NCBI RefSeq assembly: GCF_016584115.1
Contig: NZ_NRSK01000008.1
Span: 1-64,000 of the forward strand
Length of the DNA: 64,000 bases
Reading direction: 5' to 3'
Origin: Ectothiorhodospira mobilis
GTDB lineage: Bacteria; Pseudomonadota; Gammaproteobacteria; Ectothiorhodospirales; Ectothiorhodospiraceae
Below, piece after piece: positions 62,939 to 64,000 of the stretch. How positions within the stretch are numbered: position 1 is the stretch's first letter; each line of letters starts with the position of its first letter. A program made the position numbers and the translations under genes. A model generated the notes under the pieces. That model was not told the origin of the DNA, did no database searches, and was given only the letters and a program-made list of their open reading frames with translations.

Positions 62939-63682
62939 TCAGGTCAGCGCCAGGGTCACCGCCGCCAGCACCCCCGTCTCCACCAGCTCCACCAGGGCCC
63001 CGGCGGTGTCCCCCGTGGTGCCCCCGATGCGGTGGCGCATCCAGGCCCGTCCCGCCAGGAAGACCCCCAGGGCCCCCGCCAGGGCCGCCAGGGCCACCCC
63101 CCCCTGCCCCAGGGCGATACCGCCCAGCAGCGTCCCCGCCGCCGTCGCCAGCACCACGCCCCAGGCCCCGCGCCGGGGCAGATACTCCGCCAGCAGGCTG
63201 CCCATGCCCCCGGGGCGCACATAGGGGGTGGTGACGAACAGCAGCGGCAGGGCCGCACGCCCCAGGAAGGGGGCCAGCAGCACGGCCGCCCCGGCCCCCT
63301 GCCCCGCCAGCTCCAGCAGGGCCGCGTATTTCACCAGCAGCACCAGGATCAGCACCGCCACGGCGGCGGGGCCGCAGCGGGGATCCTTCATGATCTCCAG
63401 GGTGCGCTCCCGGTCGCCGATGCCGCCGATCCAGGCATCGGCGGCGTCCGCCAGGCCATCCATGTGCATCAGTCCGGTGAGCACCACCCACAGGGCCACC
63501 ACCAGGGCCGCCGCCAGGGGGCCCGTGCCCAGAAGGGCCAGGGCCGCCGCCAGGGCGGCCCCCATGAGCAGGCCGATGAGGGGGTAGTACAGCAGGGACT
63601 GCCCCACCTGCCGCGGTGTGGGGTCGTTCCAGGTCACAGGGAAGCGCGTGAGAAAGCGCAGGGCCACGAGAAAGGGTTTCAC
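62939..63682 (-). CDS. cobS: Adenosylcobinamide-GDP ribazoletransferase CobS
   Basis: The 247-residue membrane protein joins adenosylcobinamide-GDP with alpha-ribazole in the last steps of cobalamin synthesis. It begins MKPFLVALRFLTRFPV, has the conserved HMDGLADAADAWIGG and DPRCGPAAVAVLILVLLVKY, and shows about six membrane segments. The C-terminal GGTTGDTAGALVELVE is also a CobS signature. It overlaps the upstream phosphatase by 4 bases (ATGA), so the two are coupled. Confidence 0.96.
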   Translation of the reverse strand: MKPFLVALRFLTRFPVTWNDPTPRQVGQSLLYYPLIGLLMGAALAAALALLGTGPLAAALVVALWVVLTGLMHMDGLADAADAWIGGIGDRERTLEIMKDPRCGPAAVAVLILVLLVKYAALLELAGQGAGAAVLLAPFLGRAALPLLFVTTPYVRPGGMGSLLAEYLPRRGAWGVVLATAAGTLLGGIALGQGGVALAALAGALGVFLAGRAWMRHRIGGTTGDTAGALVELVETGVLAAVTLALT

Positions 63683-64000
63683 TCCAAGGACTCCGTGGAT
63701 GCGGCGGGCTCCGGGGGCACCGGCAGGCGCTCCACCCGGTGCCCGCCGGGATGCAGATGGATGCGGTACAGGCAGGCATGGGGCACTTCCAGCACCAGCA
63801 GGTCCTCCAGGGGCCGCCGCTGCTCGTGCAGCAGGATGAGGCGGATCACGCCCCCGTGGGTGACCACCAGCCGGCGCGCCGGGGCGGGTTCACGCACCAG
63901 ATCCGTCCAGGCCGCCAGCACCCGGTCGCGGAAGGCCGTCAGGGGCTCGGCCCCGGGGGGCACATGGTGCAGGGGGTCCTCCCAGAAGCGGGCCAGGGCG
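63679..64000 (-). CDS. cobC: Histidine phosphatase, CobC-like (partial, N terminus off the window)
   Basis: The frame is open to the right edge, so only about the last 106 residues are seen. They contain LVVTHGGVIRLILLHEQ, the second catalytic His region of the phosphoglycerate-mutase-like phosphatases, and FRDRVLAAWTDLV. The 4-base overlap with cobS points to alpha-ribazole-5'-phosphate phosphatase (CobC). The first RHGE motif is outside the window, so the name rests partly on context. Confidence 0.8.
   Translation of the reverse strand, partial: ALARFWEDPLHHVPPGAEPLTAFRDRVLAAWTDLVREPAPARRLVVTHGGVIRLILLHEQRRPLEDLLVLEVPHACLYRIHLHPGGHRVERLPVPPEPAASTESLE

Overview
The window is about 64 kb of GC-rich DNA (roughly two thirds G+C by eye) from a flagellated, anoxygenic phototrophic gammaproteobacterium. 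Two light-harvesting polypeptide genes, a PucC/LhaA-type bacteriochlorophyll transporter and bchL (dark protochlorophyllide reductase) show phototrophy. The housekeeping gene order (queA-tgt-yajC-secD-secF, suhB, trmJ, cysE, iscRSUA-hscBA; gltX followed by tRNA-Ala and tRNA-Glu) is of the gammaproteobacterial type. A purple sulfur bacterium, perhaps of the Ectothiorhodospiraceae or Chromatiaceae, fits best. This is inferred from gene content and protein sequence, not from a database search.

Layout. Positions 1-5400 hold the minus-strand Fe-S cluster operon iscR-iscS-iscU-iscA-hscB-hscA (hscA cut by the window edge), with an IscR-type promoter that overlaps the end of cysE, and trmJ further upstream. 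suhB diverges from trmJ. From 6300 to 11712 lie queA-tgt-yajC-secD-secF (tRNA queuosine modification plus protein export). A tRNA-Leu and a DeaD-type RNA helicase with a good terminator follow. Positions 13940-16907 are a lower-GC patch holding azlD, azlC and an unusual XRE-cupin-methyltransferase fusion. Positions 17400-25636 hold a minus-strand chain smc-zipA-ligA-motA-motB. queF diverges from smc. An Atm1-type ABC exporter, pckA, lysS and prfB (with its programmed +1 frameshift) fill 26134-32495.

From 32634 to 47941 is a flagellar region: flgBCDEFGHIJKL in one run from a sigma-54 promoter, then cheV-cheR, and on the other strand flgA, flgM, flgN and a PilZ/YcgR brake. Promoter-like sites of two classes are readable: sigma-54 for flgB and flgA, and sigma-28 for flgM and cheV. 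A hybrid histidine kinase follows, then the phototrophy segment bchL, pucC/lhaA, alpha antenna, beta antenna (50385-53531). The antenna genes are in alpha-then-beta order and have a promoter whose -10 lies inside a TGT-N12-ACA site of the CrtJ/PpsR type. The right side holds a zinc-ribbon membrane protein, gdhA, a chemoreceptor with a CZB-like zinc-binding domain on the periplasmic side, a large PAS/GAF diguanylate cyclase, tRNA-Glu, tRNA-Ala, gltX, cobS and a partial cobC-like phosphatase.

No CRISPR array, insertion sequence or prophage was seen. The parts that look least ordinary are the three-domain regulator fused to a methyltransferase next to azlCD, the small phototrophy island with reversed antenna order, the chemoreceptor with a CZB-like periplasmic domain, and several perfect inverted repeats in intergenic gaps.
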